Origin: CADEFX01 sp963840425 | Lineage (GTDB): Bacteria > Pseudomonadota > Alphaproteobacteria > Rhizobiales > Hyphomicrobiaceae | Length of the DNA: 64,000 bases | Assembly (NCBI GenBank): GCA_963840425.1 | Contig: CAWIYZ010000019.1 | Span: 144,967 to 208,966, forward strand | Reading direction: 5' to 3' | Part shown: positions 45,960 through 55,904 of the stretch, one piece after another | Numbering within the stretch: the stretch's first letter is position 1 | How the letters are laid out: every line of letters starts with the position of its first letter | Program-made: the position numbers and the translations under genes | The notes under the pieces: model-generated | Seen by the model: the letters and a program-made list of their open reading frames with translations, nothing else | The model's database searches: none | What the model was told of the DNA's origin: nothing

Positions 45960-46058
45960 ATGGCGAGCGGAAGGATGGCGCCGCGCCTGACGGCGTTGGT
46001 AGCAGCGGGCCTGGTACTCGGAGTTGTGCTGATGACCGGCGCTCCTGTGCGACACTAG
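45960..46058 (+). CDS. 32-residue small membrane peptide
   Basis: ATG 45960 has GAGGAG 6 bases upstream and starts 23 bases after the J-domain stop. The peptide is MASGRMAPR, a 20-residue hydrophobic helix (LTALVAAGLVLGVVLMTGA), then PVRH and TAG. The good ribosome-binding site, the basic flank before the helix and the operon position make it a plausible real small protein. Confidence 0.5.
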   Translation: MASGRMAPRLTALVAAGLVLGVVLMTGAPVRH

Positions 46059-46273
46059 CCAAGAACGGAGTGTGCGGGGTCCCCCCTGTATGGCGCAGCA
46101 GCACGGGCACTCAACGCACAGATGTCTGATCGGTTCCACTTGCGGGTCCACGCTTTGACCCAGAAGACGAAGGAGGCAGGTACTTCGCTGGACCACAGCT
46201 TCGAGACAGTATCGACAAAACCAGCGAACCAACCGACTAGCCAGGCCACCGAGAAAAAGCCGTAGTAGCGCAT
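46055..46273 (-). CDS. Possible small membrane protein
   Basis: 72 residues from ATG 46271-46273 (MRYYGFFSVAWLVGWFAGFVDT...), one hydrophobic helix then a mixed tail. Weak ribosome-binding site. No family. The AT-richer gap 46274-46615 behind it contains no other supported gene. Confidence 0.3.
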   Translation of the reverse strand: MRYYGFFSVAWLVGWFAGFVDTVSKLWSSEVPASFVFWVKAWTRKWNRSDICALSARAAAPYRGDPAHSVLG

Positions 46274-46615
46274 CAGACCGCTGTCTCCTGTGGGGAACCA
46301 AGACCAGGGGATGGGCGCCATCTGTCGCTACCGAAATCCTGGATCCGCCTGGCTATCCAGCGACCGGTCAACCGTCGAGAAATCGCACAAAGTAAATTGG
46401 TGCGCCTCTTTTACGTTCGCAAAATCCCAGGTGATTTTCGGTTACCTCACCGCAGATGAAATCAGGTGAACCCTGTACATTTCGGCATATTACAAAAATG
46501 TTGGTGCGGTTGCGTACGCCAAGCGTTTCCCCTAAATCGGGAAGCCACAACGCGCTCCCATACGAGTTAACCGAGCCATCCGTGACACAGATGTAGATCA
46601 CGTTAGGGGAAAGTC

Positions 46616-48065
46616 GTGCTCCGAGTACTGGATTGCCTCACGCAGCAGCACGACTATCGCTTTGTAGTGCTCGCTTTTGCTGCGTGCGCGCTCGGTTCTT
46701 ACGGCGCGATCACTCTCCTCAATCACGTACACGTTGCGCAAGGGCGTAGCCGTTGGGGTTGGCTTGCCGCAACGGCGGTGGCCAACGGCTTTTCTATTTG
46801 GGCTACGCATTTTATTGCGATGCTTGCCTTCAGTCCCGACGGGCCAACCGGATACGATCCCGTCCTCACGCTCCTGTCGCTCGTCGCGGCCATTGCCATC
46901 ACAGGATTCGCGTACTTTACGGCGATCGACGGGGGCTTGCGAATGAGGGCCCTCGGCGGGGCTCTCGTGGGCGGTGGCATCGCCACCATGCACTATACCG
47001 GCATGGCAGCGTTCAGCGTCGCCGGCTTCATCGTATGGGACGAGACACTGGTTGCGGCGTCGATCGCACTCGGTTGCGGGTTGGGCGCCGCCGCGCTGGT
47101 CGTCGGAGCCGGCAACACGACATTTCTTTACCGTCTCCAGGGCGCGCTTTTCCTCACGCTTGCGATCTTCAGCCTCCACTTCACCGCGATGGGGGCAGCG
47201 TCGATCGTGCGCGATCCGACGATACTAGTGGCCGGGTCCGCCATACCACCGGGTTGGATGGCGGTCGGCGTCGCGATAGCGGGTCTCGCCATACCGACGC
47301 TGACGCTGGTTGGTGTTGGGCTCGACCGACGGGACCGACGACGGACAGCCGCCTATCTTCGCGATATCGCCGCAGCGAGGCAGGCGAAGAGCAGCAAAAT
47401 CTGCTGATCGCCGAGCTCGACCATCGCGTCAAGAACGTGCTCGCACGTGTGGTCGTGGTCGCGCAGCGCGCACGCGAAAGCAGCTGCTCGATGGATCAGT
47501 TCCTCGATGTCCTTGATGGGCGTATCCAGTCAATGGCCAACACGCATACTCTGCTGAGCCGTGGCCGCTGGAAAGGGGTGTACCTTGGAGACCTCGTGCG
47601 CCGTGAAGTTGGAACCATGCATCGGCGTATGTGAGGCAACAGTGGAGGGCCCCGAGGTTTTGCTTGCCGAGAAGGCCACACAGGCACTGGCAATGGTGCT
47701 GCACGAGCTGGTCACCAACGCTGCCAAGTACGGCGCGCTGTCGACGCCTCGTGGTCGGGTCTCGTGTGCACTGGGAATGTCGGTCTAATGGAAGCTCGCA
47801 ATCCATACTTGCGATCCGGTGGCAGGAGATCGGTGGTCCGCCGGTCAGAGCTCCAACCCGGAGCGGCTACGGCACGAGCGTGATCTGCGAACTTATTCCC
47901 TACGAGCTAGGCGGTGCGGTGGACATCAACGACGTGACCGACGGCGTGCAGTGCCGGATCGAATTCCCGCTCGAAAAGGTCGCTGGTGACGATCTACCGA
48001 CGGCATTTAAGTCGCACTACCCGCTGCCACCTGACGGAAGATCCCAAGCAGCGACCTCGCATTGA
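46616..48065 (+). pseudogene. MHYT-domain HWE-type sensor histidine kinase, broken by three frameshifts
   Basis: GTG 46616 with AGGGGAAA upstream. Residues 1-240 form an MHYT membrane sensor with its three repeats (WATHFIAML, TMHYTGMAAF, LHFTAMGAAS). The kinase part follows in shifted frames: EEQQNLLIAELDHRVKNVLARV (phospho-acceptor His), VLHELVTNAAKYGALS (N-box) and WQEIGGPPV...SGYGTSVICELIPYEL (HWE G-box). Shifts lie near 47390 (one base missing), 47619 and 47771 (one extra each). As sequenced the kinase cannot be made. Confidence 0.85.
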
Positions 48066-48109
48066 TTTCAGCGGCTGCACCAAACAGGCGCTGAAGGCGT
48101 CGGCGAGCC

Positions 48110-48284
48110 TCGGAGCGTATCGTTTGGGCAGCCCGAACTCGCGAAACGCCGCGTCGAGCACGGCCCACACGTGCTCCTCATCCGCTACCACGCCAATCAG
48201 ATAGCGGGTCGCGGCGCTGAGCCGCCTGGGCGCGATTCCAGCACCCCAATGAGGAGCCCTACAAACGTGGGCGCTGCGGCGCAC
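48110..48284 (-). mobile_element. Transposase remnant (IS481-like integrase core)
   Basis: Minus-strand translation RYLIGVVADEEHVWAVLDAAFREFGLPKR resembles the integrase core just before the SDNG motif of IS481-type transposases, and is cut there. The gap 48066-48407 holds nothing else. Confidence 0.5.
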
Positions 48285-48407
48285 AGTCAGGTCGGTTCCG
48301 GGTCAAAAGCGGCAGTCGCGGCGACCGCCGCGCGATGTCGGTTTTCCTCTCGATAACCGACGTGGCACCTTAATTCGCCAATGGCAGAAAGGTGCCACTT
48401 TCGGACG

Positions 48408-51400
48408 TCACGGCATCGGCTGGAGGCTGGGCAATGGACTTGGGGCCGGTGCGCGGCCCTCACTGATGCACTCGGGTGGAATTTCCGTTCGACACCTGAC
48501 ACCGTCCGACCGCCAAGTCGAGATCGACCTTGCTGCTGAGCTCGAACGGTACAAGCTCTCGGATGACGCTCATCCCGTAGCCAGTTTGGCTCGGCGGCTG
48601 AACGGGAGGACCATCGATCTCCCGCCATTCGATGGCGAGCCGGCCGGATGAACCATTGCGCAGCCACCACCAGCGAAGCTGCACGCGCCCGCTGCGGTTG
48701 GACAATGCCCCGTACTTTGCGGCGTTGGTGGCCAGCTCGTGCAGAACCGTGGCCATGGCCTGGGCCGCTTCCGCCTTCAGCTCCACATGAGGACCATCGA
48801 TCTCCACATTGCCGGAGTCATAGGGCGCAAACTCACGTTGAACGATGTCGTGCAATGACACGCCAGTCCAGTGGCTGCGGCTTAGCAATTCATGGGTCCT
48901 GCGCCAACGCCTGAATCCGGCTATCGAGTGCGGCCACAAAGTCTGGCAAAGATCTTCGTCCCTCCTGGGTCTGAGCGATGATGGCGACAACTGTGGCCAG
49001 CGCATTTTTGACGCGGTGGTCGAGTTCAGCAACCAGCAGATGTTGCTGTTGCTCCATGTGCTTCCGCTCGGTTATGTCGATGCTGACACCGAGCACCCGC
49101 TGCGGGTGGCCATCGCTTCCGTACGAGATGAAACAGCGCGTCTCGACCCAACGCACCTCCCCACCGGCACGTGTAATGCGATACTCCACATTGTATTCAC
49201 GCCGGCGCGCACGGAACGACTGGCTACGGACTTGGTCCACCCGCTCACTGTCGTCGGGGTGCACGCCGACCAGGCATTGGCTGCGTGCTATCTCGGTTGT
49301 ACCCTCAGGAAGGCCATGAATGGCCGCATAGCCCTGAGAAATCTGCATGATCTCAGTGTTGATGTCGTACGCAAAACTGCCAACCAGAGTCGCCTTTTCC
49401 GCTAACGCGACTTGGATATTACGCTCTTCCAGAACCAGCTCAGACTTCTTTCGCTCGGTGATGTTTCGAGTGAGTCCTTTGACGCGCAGGAGCCTGCCGG
49501 TCGTGTCGAATTCGCCCTTGGCTGTCTCCTCCAGCCAGACCGGCGCGCCATTGGGTGGGCAGAAGCGGAAAGTCAGAGCATAGGAGGGATTACCGGGAGA
49601 GAGCTGGCGGATCTTTGCTTTGACACTGTCTCGATCGTCTGCATGGACCTGCTTGAAAAAGTCGTTGCGGGTTGAACCGCCATCCCGGTGATCCTCAATA
49701 CCTAAAATCGCCGTTGCGTTGTCGCTGCGGCGCGACCGACCCGTGACGGCATTCCAATCGAAGGCCATCACACGCCCCGCTGTCAGTGCATCCGCCAAGC
49801 TGGTCTTGTGCGCCTCGAGCGCAGCCTCCGTTCTCTTGCGCTGCGTGACGTCGATGTTGGCCCCGATGACACGGGCCGCCCCCTCACGATCGTAGGATAT
49901 CAAGCTGCGTGAATTGATCCACCGTACGTCACCGCCAGCACGCACGATGCGGTATTCGCAATAGTGCTCGCGCCGCCGGGCGGCCATGGCCTGCTTGAAG
50001 CCGGCCTCCACGCCGGGCAGGTCGACGGGATGAACCCCCGCGCGCCAATAGTCCCGGCTGATGTCCTCGGTTCCTGCGGGCAAGCCGTGCATGGCCACAT
50101 AACCCGGCGACACCTGCATGCGCTCCACGTCAACATCGAAGGTGAACGTCCCAACCAGCGCGAACTTGCCGGCGAGCGTAAGCTGCGCGTTGCGCTCGGC
50201 CAGCATCTGCTCTGCCTGCTTGCGCTCGCTGATGTCGACGGTCATGTTGATGACGCCAACCACCCCACCTGTGCGGTCACGCAGAGGCGTTGGATGAGGA
50301 GCGATCGGAACGCGGCTGCCATCTGCGCGTTCGAGAAGCGCCTCACGGCCTTCCACGGCTCGGCCCTGGTGCAGGGCGATCTCGGTCGGACAATCCTGCA
50401 AGGCCATGGGTGTGCCATCGGCGTGGTAGTAGCGGGCAACATCAAACCATCTGTCCTCTCCCAGCTTGGGCTTGCCGCCCCAGAGGTTGACCGCAGCGTC
50501 GTTGCAATAGGTGATGCGGCCGGCAGCGTCGGTCAGGTAGATGGCGGCCGGCAGTGCCCCCATCAGGTCACGCAGCGATCGCTCGCTTTCCTGCAGCCGA
50601 CCATTGGTCTCCTTCAGCTGCTCATTGGTCTCCGCGAGCACCGCTTCTCTTTTGCGCCTCTCGGCAAACAAAGCAGCGAGCAGCAACGTACCGGCCGAGA
50701 TTGCTAGCAACATTGCTCGCGCGGCGTATACGCGATCATGCAGGTCCGTCGGCCCTCCAAAGTCGCCGACCTCGAACGTCGTAGCCCAGACTACTCCAAA
50801 GCTGAGAATCAACGCGGCGGCCGCGGCGAATACCGGCCGACAATAGGCGGCCAGTAGCGCAGGCAGGAGCATTCCGAAAGGGAGAGCCGTGTGCCAATAT
50901 TGCTCCGGCGAGCCAAGGGCGATTGCGGTCCCCATGACGAGCGCTGCAAGCGTCGACGTGCCTGCCGCCAACTCCCAATTGTGCGGAAACTCGTGCCTGA
51001 TGCTGGCGAGGCCGATAAGCAGCGGCGCCACCATGATGATGCCTAGTGCATCGGAAGCGAACCAGTTTAGCCAAGTCGTTAGTAGTGGTGCATTGGAGCT
51101 GTAGAAGAGGACGAAGCCTACCGTGGCGATGCTTCCCGAGATCGCCGGCGCGATCGCCGCTGCCGCAAAAAAACCGAGCACGCTGGCCAGACTTTCTAAC
51201 CTGAATTCAGTGCCCAACCGATTTTTGATCAGCCAGGCCACCAGGAAAGGTTCCCCGGCATTGCACAGGGCAAAAATGGTGGCAGCGGGGATGCTTCTAT
51301 CACCCAGCAGACTTGCCAGGGCACTTGCGGTCAGAACTCCAACCGTCACCGGCACTCGCACCCGCGACCCCAGTGCAATGAGGGTGCCCGACGAGATACC

Positions 51401-51586
51401 GGCAGCGGGCCAGAACACCGCCACACCATCGGGCTTGGTCAGCAGGGCCAGACTGAGCTGAGCGGCGAGGAAGTACGCAACCCCGACGGCAACGGCGAGC
51501 CCCATTGGGCCAATCAATGTCGACCACGTCCTAGGCCTGGACGACGTACCGGATCGGTGCTGCAACGGGCTCTGCATCGGCGTCAT
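48408..51586 (-). pseudogene. MASE1-PAS(x4)-HWE sensor histidine kinase, frameshifted in the kinase domain
   Basis: From ATG 51584-51586. An N-terminal MASE1 membrane sensor (about 20-310; LTKPDGVAVFWPAAGISSG, WFASDALGIIMVAPLL), a coiled coil, then four PAS/PAC units (LPAAIYLTDAAGRITYCN; QLTLAGKFALVGTFTFDVD; an RVMAFDWN unit; QVALAEKATLVGSFAYD), then LLVAELDHRVKNALATVVAI. The frame stops at 48890; one base less at about 48898 restores ALAQTHELLSRSHWTG..., and another shift at about 48505 restores the GGVRCRTEIP end and the stop at 48408-48410. Convergent with the MHYT-HWE gene. Confidence 0.88.
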
Positions 51587-52064
51587 CCCTCAACACCCAA
51601 TCGGTCCTAGGCGTATAACTACGCTTCAGGCCAACGCGTACGTGGTTTAGGAAGCCCCAAAAGGATCGTTAGGCATTCAAAGTGATGCGTGGGTATCAGA
51701 AGTTATGCTGATATTGCCTGGCTGAGAGTTTGCAGGCCGCAGATCGGTTAATTCGGGAACCGACGGGTAGCAGAGGCTCCGACAAGAAGCATTACAGAGT
51801 GCTGAGCGTCGGCATGATGGCTACGTCCGACTTGGGTCATCTTCTCCCGTCGTGCTCGTTGGTTCAGCACGTCTGGTTTACCCCCAAAAACGGAAATGCG
51901 AGCGAGCTGTGCACGACGGAGAAAAGGACGGAGAAAAGGTGCCTCTCCGAAGGTGGACGCCAGAGGCGGTGGCCGTGGAAGAACGGACGAGACCTATGGC
52001 GTGGTTTTCAAGAGTTGGTCGTGGATAACCAATGCCGGGAACGTGGCAAATTGGGCTGAGAACC
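51587..52064. other. Intergenic stretch without recognisable gene
   Basis: 478 bases between the MASE1 kinase and the ligase-SRAP chimera. Short frames on both strands lack domains and ribosome-binding sites. Nothing structured was recognised. Confidence 0.5.
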
Positions 52065-52622
52065 TCAGGCCGCCTCAAGCATGTCCTGCTTCGTGAAGCC
52101 TTCCTGCACGATGCGCATGCCCTCGGGTGGGTATTGCCGCGCCAGCGACATGGCCTCAGTCGGAGTGCCATTGAGCCAGGTGGCAAAGTCATCCTCGGTC
52201 GTCAGCAGGACCGGCATTCGCTCGTGGTTGATGGTCTCGACTAGCGGATTGGGTGTGGTCGTCAAAAAGCTGTAGACCTCCAACTCGACGCTCGGCCCAT
52301 CCTTTTTGATCGGCCCCTTGTACCGACGCCAGACACCGGCGAAGGCGAATAAGGGCCTCGAGTCATCTCCCTTCAGTGCGAACCAATGCCACGGCTTCAC
52401 AGCGATAGCCTCGGCAATCACAGGAAAGCGCTGGGTGAACTCACGGCCGTGGCGGCTGTAGAGCGCGACATCCTTGCCGCGCTTCACGGCCTGCAGCCTC
52501 CAACCATCGAGCTTGGGTTCATGCAACCAAACATCGCCCGTGGGCAGGCGCTTCATGGATCGGGGACGGCAGGGCTCGATGAAGGGCACGGACGCGGACA
52601 CGCGCCGGATGTAGGCGCGCAC
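52065..52622 (-). CDS. Chimera of ATP-dependent DNA ligase N-terminus and SRAP (YedK/HMCES-like) C-terminus
   Basis: 185 residues. Residues about 12-74 are the start of a LigD-type DNA ligase: PFIEPCRPR, WLHEPKLDGWRLQAV with the adenylation lysine of motif KxDGxR, and FTQRFPVIAEAIA. From residue 75 (VKPWHWFALKGDDSRPLFAFAGVWRRY... through INHERMPVLL) the sequence is the C-terminal two thirds of an SOS-response-associated peptidase. The SRAP N-terminus, with its catalytic Cys2, and the rest of the ligase are missing. Probably fused by deletion; activity unlikely but not excluded. Confidence 0.8.
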   Translation of the reverse strand: MRAYIRRVSASVPFIEPCRPRSMKRLPTGDVWLHEPKLDGWRLQAVKRGKDVALYSRHGREFTQRFPVIAEAIAVKPWHWFALKGDDSRPLFAFAGVWRRYKGPIKKDGPSVELEVYSFLTTTPNPLVETINHERMPVLLTTEDDFATWLNGTPTEAMSLARQYPPEGMRIVQEGFTKQDMLEAA

Positions 52623-52652
52623 GGAGCATTCGACAACTTGTCGAAGCCGTCC

Positions 52653-53483
52653 TTACCCGTCATCTCGGATGAAGGCGATGTGGCCAATTCGACTTTCGAC
52701 GCTCTGTACACCCGGAATAGTGTGCACCAGACGCACCGTTTCCGCGATCATACGTTCGTCACTGAGAGCACCCTTGAGTACGACCTGCCCAGACGCAACC
52801 TCCGCTGCTATGCCGAGTGCGGATGTTGAGTTGCCGAAGCGCCGGTCGAGCGCGGAGTGCACCTTAGAGAGGATTAGTTGGTCATTGAGGGACATACGCG
52901 ATGCGGGCGTCTCCTGGAACTTGGGCGTCTGCACGACCCGGATGATGTGCTCGATGCAATCCGCCACCTCTATGCGAGCCGTATTGAGCACCAATGAATA
53001 GAGTGCCGGGTCCGTCCAGTCGATGCCGAACAGGCGCTGCATAGTACCGTTGTGGGCGGCGTCATTACGCTCAATCTCGCGGCGCGCAGTTGCCCGATCG
53101 TTGATGCCGAGCCGCTGCATGAGGACGCGCTCGCGATCCGGCATCGGTGCACAGATGCGGACACAGACCACATGGGGTACATTGCGAAGCAGATAGGTTG
53201 CACCCCAGCCTCTGATTAACACGTTGCCTTTGAAGGCGAGATCGAGGATTTGCTCCGCGGTGTAGTGCGACACGCGCGCCGTGTCGACGCGCCAACGATC
53301 AAGGAAAGTAGCTCCGCCCTCAAGAAAGCGCTGCACTTCGCTTTCGCGGGTACCAGCACGGCTAGCGATGTCCTGCGCGACGAGCTCATGGTGGACTATG
53401 TGGAGACCAAGCCGCTCTGCAAGACCCGCCGCGACATCTCTGCCAAGCGTCGCCATTTCGCGGGTCATTGCTATGACCGCCAT
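52653..53483 (-). CDS. Cytidylate kinase-like protein fused to a BON domain
   Basis: 276 residues from ATG 53481-53483, with GGGAGGA upstream. Residues 1-200 resemble the cytidylate-kinase-like family (MTREMATLGRDVAAGLAERLGLHIVHHELV, then RGWGATYLLRNVPHVVCVRICAPMPDRERVLMQR), although the P-loop glycine pattern is not obvious. Residues about 205-270 are a BON domain (NDQLILSKVHSALDRRF...VVLKGALSDERMIAETVRLVHTIPGVQSVESRI), which usually binds lipid or envelope surfaces. Function of the combination unknown. Confidence 0.82.
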   Translation of the reverse strand: MAVIAMTREMATLGRDVAAGLAERLGLHIVHHELVAQDIASRAGTRESEVQRFLEGGATFLDRWRVDTARVSHYTAEQILDLAFKGNVLIRGWGATYLLRNVPHVVCVRICAPMPDRERVLMQRLGINDRATARREIERNDAAHNGTMQRLFGIDWTDPALYSLVLNTARIEVADCIEHIIRVVQTPKFQETPASRMSLNDQLILSKVHSALDRRFGNSTSALGIAAEVASGQVVLKGALSDERMIAETVRLVHTIPGVQSVESRIGHIAFIRDDG

Positions 53484-53721
53484 AACGTCCTCCCTGACAA
53501 ATTGTATGTGCCGGCATTGTACACAGCAGCGACCTGCTCGTCTCTCACCGGCAAGGGAGGCGTCGATCATGATCGTCTTTGCCGTGCTAGCGCGCCCGTA
53601 GATCTCGGCATCCCATCGGACGAATTCGCCGAGTGCCGCCGGATCATCTCACGCAATTGGGCGTTGATCCTCGGCGTAACTTGCCACCAAAAACAGAACG
53701 GCTTGCACTGGATATATCTGA

Positions 53722-53875
53722 ACAGAGCGACGTCGCTGCCTCGCTTCACGCCTTGCACGCGCCCGCCATCGAGCTTCGGTTGATGCAGCCAACGGTCGCC
53801 TGCCGGCGGCTTCTTGGCCGGGCGAGGTTGGCAGGGCTGGATAAAGGGCAGGGACGCAGGCACAAAACGTTGTCC
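53722..53875 (-). pseudogene. Fragment of ATP-dependent DNA ligase N-terminus
   Basis: Minus-strand translation gives FVPASLPFIQPCQPRPAKK and GDRWLHQPKLDGGRVQGVKRGSDVALF, the same ligase segment as in the chimera, with roughly two thirds of residues shared. The open frame around it (53567-54097) continues into unrelated sequence on both sides. The KLDGGR motif has Gly for the usual Trp/Tyr. Confidence 0.6.
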
Positions 53876-53924
53876 CGCAAAAATTGGCTCTCCAACCCGC
53901 GCGTCAGCGGTCATGCGCCAAAAC

Positions 53925-54260
53925 CTACGACCTGCCAGCGCTCCTGAAGCCCTTTGCAGCCTGGCCGGCAGCTTCGAAGGTGGCCGTAGCATCTGCCGCT
54001 GACATCGCGACGGTCGTCTCGATGTCGGACAGGCTACCCCCTGCCGCCGCGGCCAGCACCGCAGAGGCGGCCGCCTTGTCGTCGGGGAATTCACCAATGA
54101 CCAACCAATCGTGGGGACCGAAGGTCAGGTACCAGCCGATGAGCTTGCCTCCGACACTCTTGAAGAGGTTGGAGACGGCTTCCTCGCGATTTTCGGGTTT
54201 GGCCATCATGCCCTTGACTGCGTCTGTGGTGAAACGACCGCGCGAGATGTAGATGGGCAT
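53925..54260 (-). CDS. GYD-domain protein
   Basis: 111 residues from ATG 54258-54260 with AGGAGAGA upstream. The GYD family (ferredoxin-like fold, function unknown) is recognised by PIYISRGRFTTDAVKGMM, REEAVSNLFKSVGGKLIGWYLTFGPHDWLVIGEFPDDKAAAS. These proteins are common and stress-related in rhizobia. It stands alone on the minus strand. The gap 54261-54666 has no supported gene. Confidence 0.88.
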   Translation of the reverse strand: MPIYISRGRFTTDAVKGMMAKPENREEAVSNLFKSVGGKLIGWYLTFGPHDWLVIGEFPDDKAAASAVLAAAAGGSLSDIETTVAMSAADATATFEAAGQAAKGFRSAGRS

Positions 54261-54666
54261 GTGATCTCTCCTGAAGATTTTCCTCCTAGGCAGTCCAGAT
54301 GGACGCTCAACTGTACCGCTGTCGTCTCGCCGGTTCCAGCGCATTCGACCGAATTGCCCTGCGCCAGCGTTGCACTTTTAGGCTTTCCTTGGTGGCGTCG
54401 ACCTCCACCAACACCGGCACAGCAATTGCCTCGGGGCTGCAGCGAAGATGTCCGTCACCTTTCGACAGCGAACTACAGACAAATCCGGATGGAGCAGGGG
54501 GCCGTTCTGCCCAATGATGAGTCTCGGCAAGCCCTGACGTGAGGAAAGGCGAAGCCGGAGCCTGCGCCGGCAGGGCGCACGCCGCCGTCCAGAGTGCTGC
54601 GCGCCGGCGACCGCTGAGTAGGGCCTATGCACGCCAGGAGCCTTCGCTTTCAAAAGGCTTAGAGCC

Positions 54667-55475
54667 ATGTCTGAACGCGCACCTGGCTCCGCTAAGCGAA
54701 GCGAACCACTTCTCATTGACCTCGCTCTGCAAGGTGGCGGCTTCCACGGGGCCTTCACGTGGGGGGTACTCGACCGGCTTCTCGAAGTACCATGGGTCGT
54801 CGTCGAGGGAATCTCCGGCACATCAGCAGGCGCCATGAACGCCGCGGTGTTCGCGCACGGTATGCTTGTCGGCGGTCGCGATGGTGCGCGCGCTGCGCTC
54901 GAAGATTTTTGGCGGCGCGTATCTCTCACCGCCACCTTCAGTCCATTCCAGCGGAGCCCGCTGGACCGGATGCTTGGACGCTGGTCCCTTGATTATTCCC
55001 CTATATGCGTCGCCACCGATCTGATGGCCCGGCTGGTGTCCCCCTAGCCTTTCGTCCAGTCCGATCAAGCTGTTCATCACAGCCACGAACGTGCGCACCG
55101 GGCGCGGGCGCGTTTTCCGCAACAGCGAGATCACGCCCGATGTTCTCCTCGCATCGGCCTGCCTGCCGACCATGTTCCAAGCGGTCGAGATCGACGGAGA
55201 GGCTTATTGGGACGGCGGCTACTCAGGCAATCCAACGATTTCGCCGCTGGTTCGCGAGTGTGCTTGCATTCGAAATAGACGAATCGGCACCCGGTCGCAT
55301 GGTCGATCGGTGGGCCATCATGAGCGTCGCAGAACTCGCATACTTGGGGGAAGAGCTCGGGATTCCTGTGACGCAGTACGCAAGCGCCAGGGACGATGAT
55401 TGGTCACTCATCTTGGAAGCTGCGAAGATTCCTAAGCTGACCCTCCGTAGGGTTCGGGTCTTGCCAACGCCCTGA
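54667..55475 (+). pseudogene. Patatin-like phospholipase, internally deleted and frameshifted
   Basis: ATG 54667 begins a normal patatin: LIDLALQGGGFHGAFTWGVLDRLL (oxyanion loop) and GISGTSAGAMNAAVFAHG (nucleophile Ser in GTSAG). After DLMARLVSP a TAG occurs, and the continuation SSSPIKLFITATNVRTGRGRVFRN...DGEAYWDGGYSGNP (catalytic Asp in DGG) is in another frame, with some 20 codons missing. Beyond VREC the frame changes again, into sequence (AFEIDESAPGR...LTLRRVRVLPTP) I cannot assign to patatin. The lipid hydrolase is inactive as sequenced. Confidence 0.8.
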
Positions 55476-55904
55476 CGCCACTACCTCCGCGGCCGGCTTC
55501 CGCACGGCGATCTTTCTAAGTCGTGGCGCCACTCGCAGTCGATGACGATGGCCACTGGTGATAAGTCGGCGTGCTGCCCATTGAGAACAGGCTCGACGAC
55601 AACGCAAGCGGGAAGCTATTGCAAAGCTCACCAAACGGGCTTCCTAACTGTTGTCTTGCGCCAACGCTGTGCGCTGTGGAGAATGCTGACAATGGCCTGC
55701 CTCCCTGAACTGACGTCGGGGTGGTGAGTCCGTGAGGCTATTCGAGCGTTTGGCGCAATCAGCAAATGCCCGCCTTCGGCTTATGGCCGTCGGGAGACGC
55801 AACGAAGTGTTTTGAAATGTTCCGTGCACCGTTGAACGTTGCACGGAACACCCCGAGCTTCCTGCCGCCCCGGCATGGCAGGCTCGGTTATGGTAAGACC
55901 TGTC

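Noticed and set aside
42022..46392. 15-base match AGAAATCGCACAAAG at 42022 and 46378
   Set aside because: One or two such matches are expected by chance in 64 kb, and the flanks do not match; not called a regulatory repeat.
46368..46601. Minus-strand frame of 77 residues before the MHYT gene
   Set aside because: AT-richer region, no ribosome-binding site, no family; more likely the promoter region of the kinase gene.
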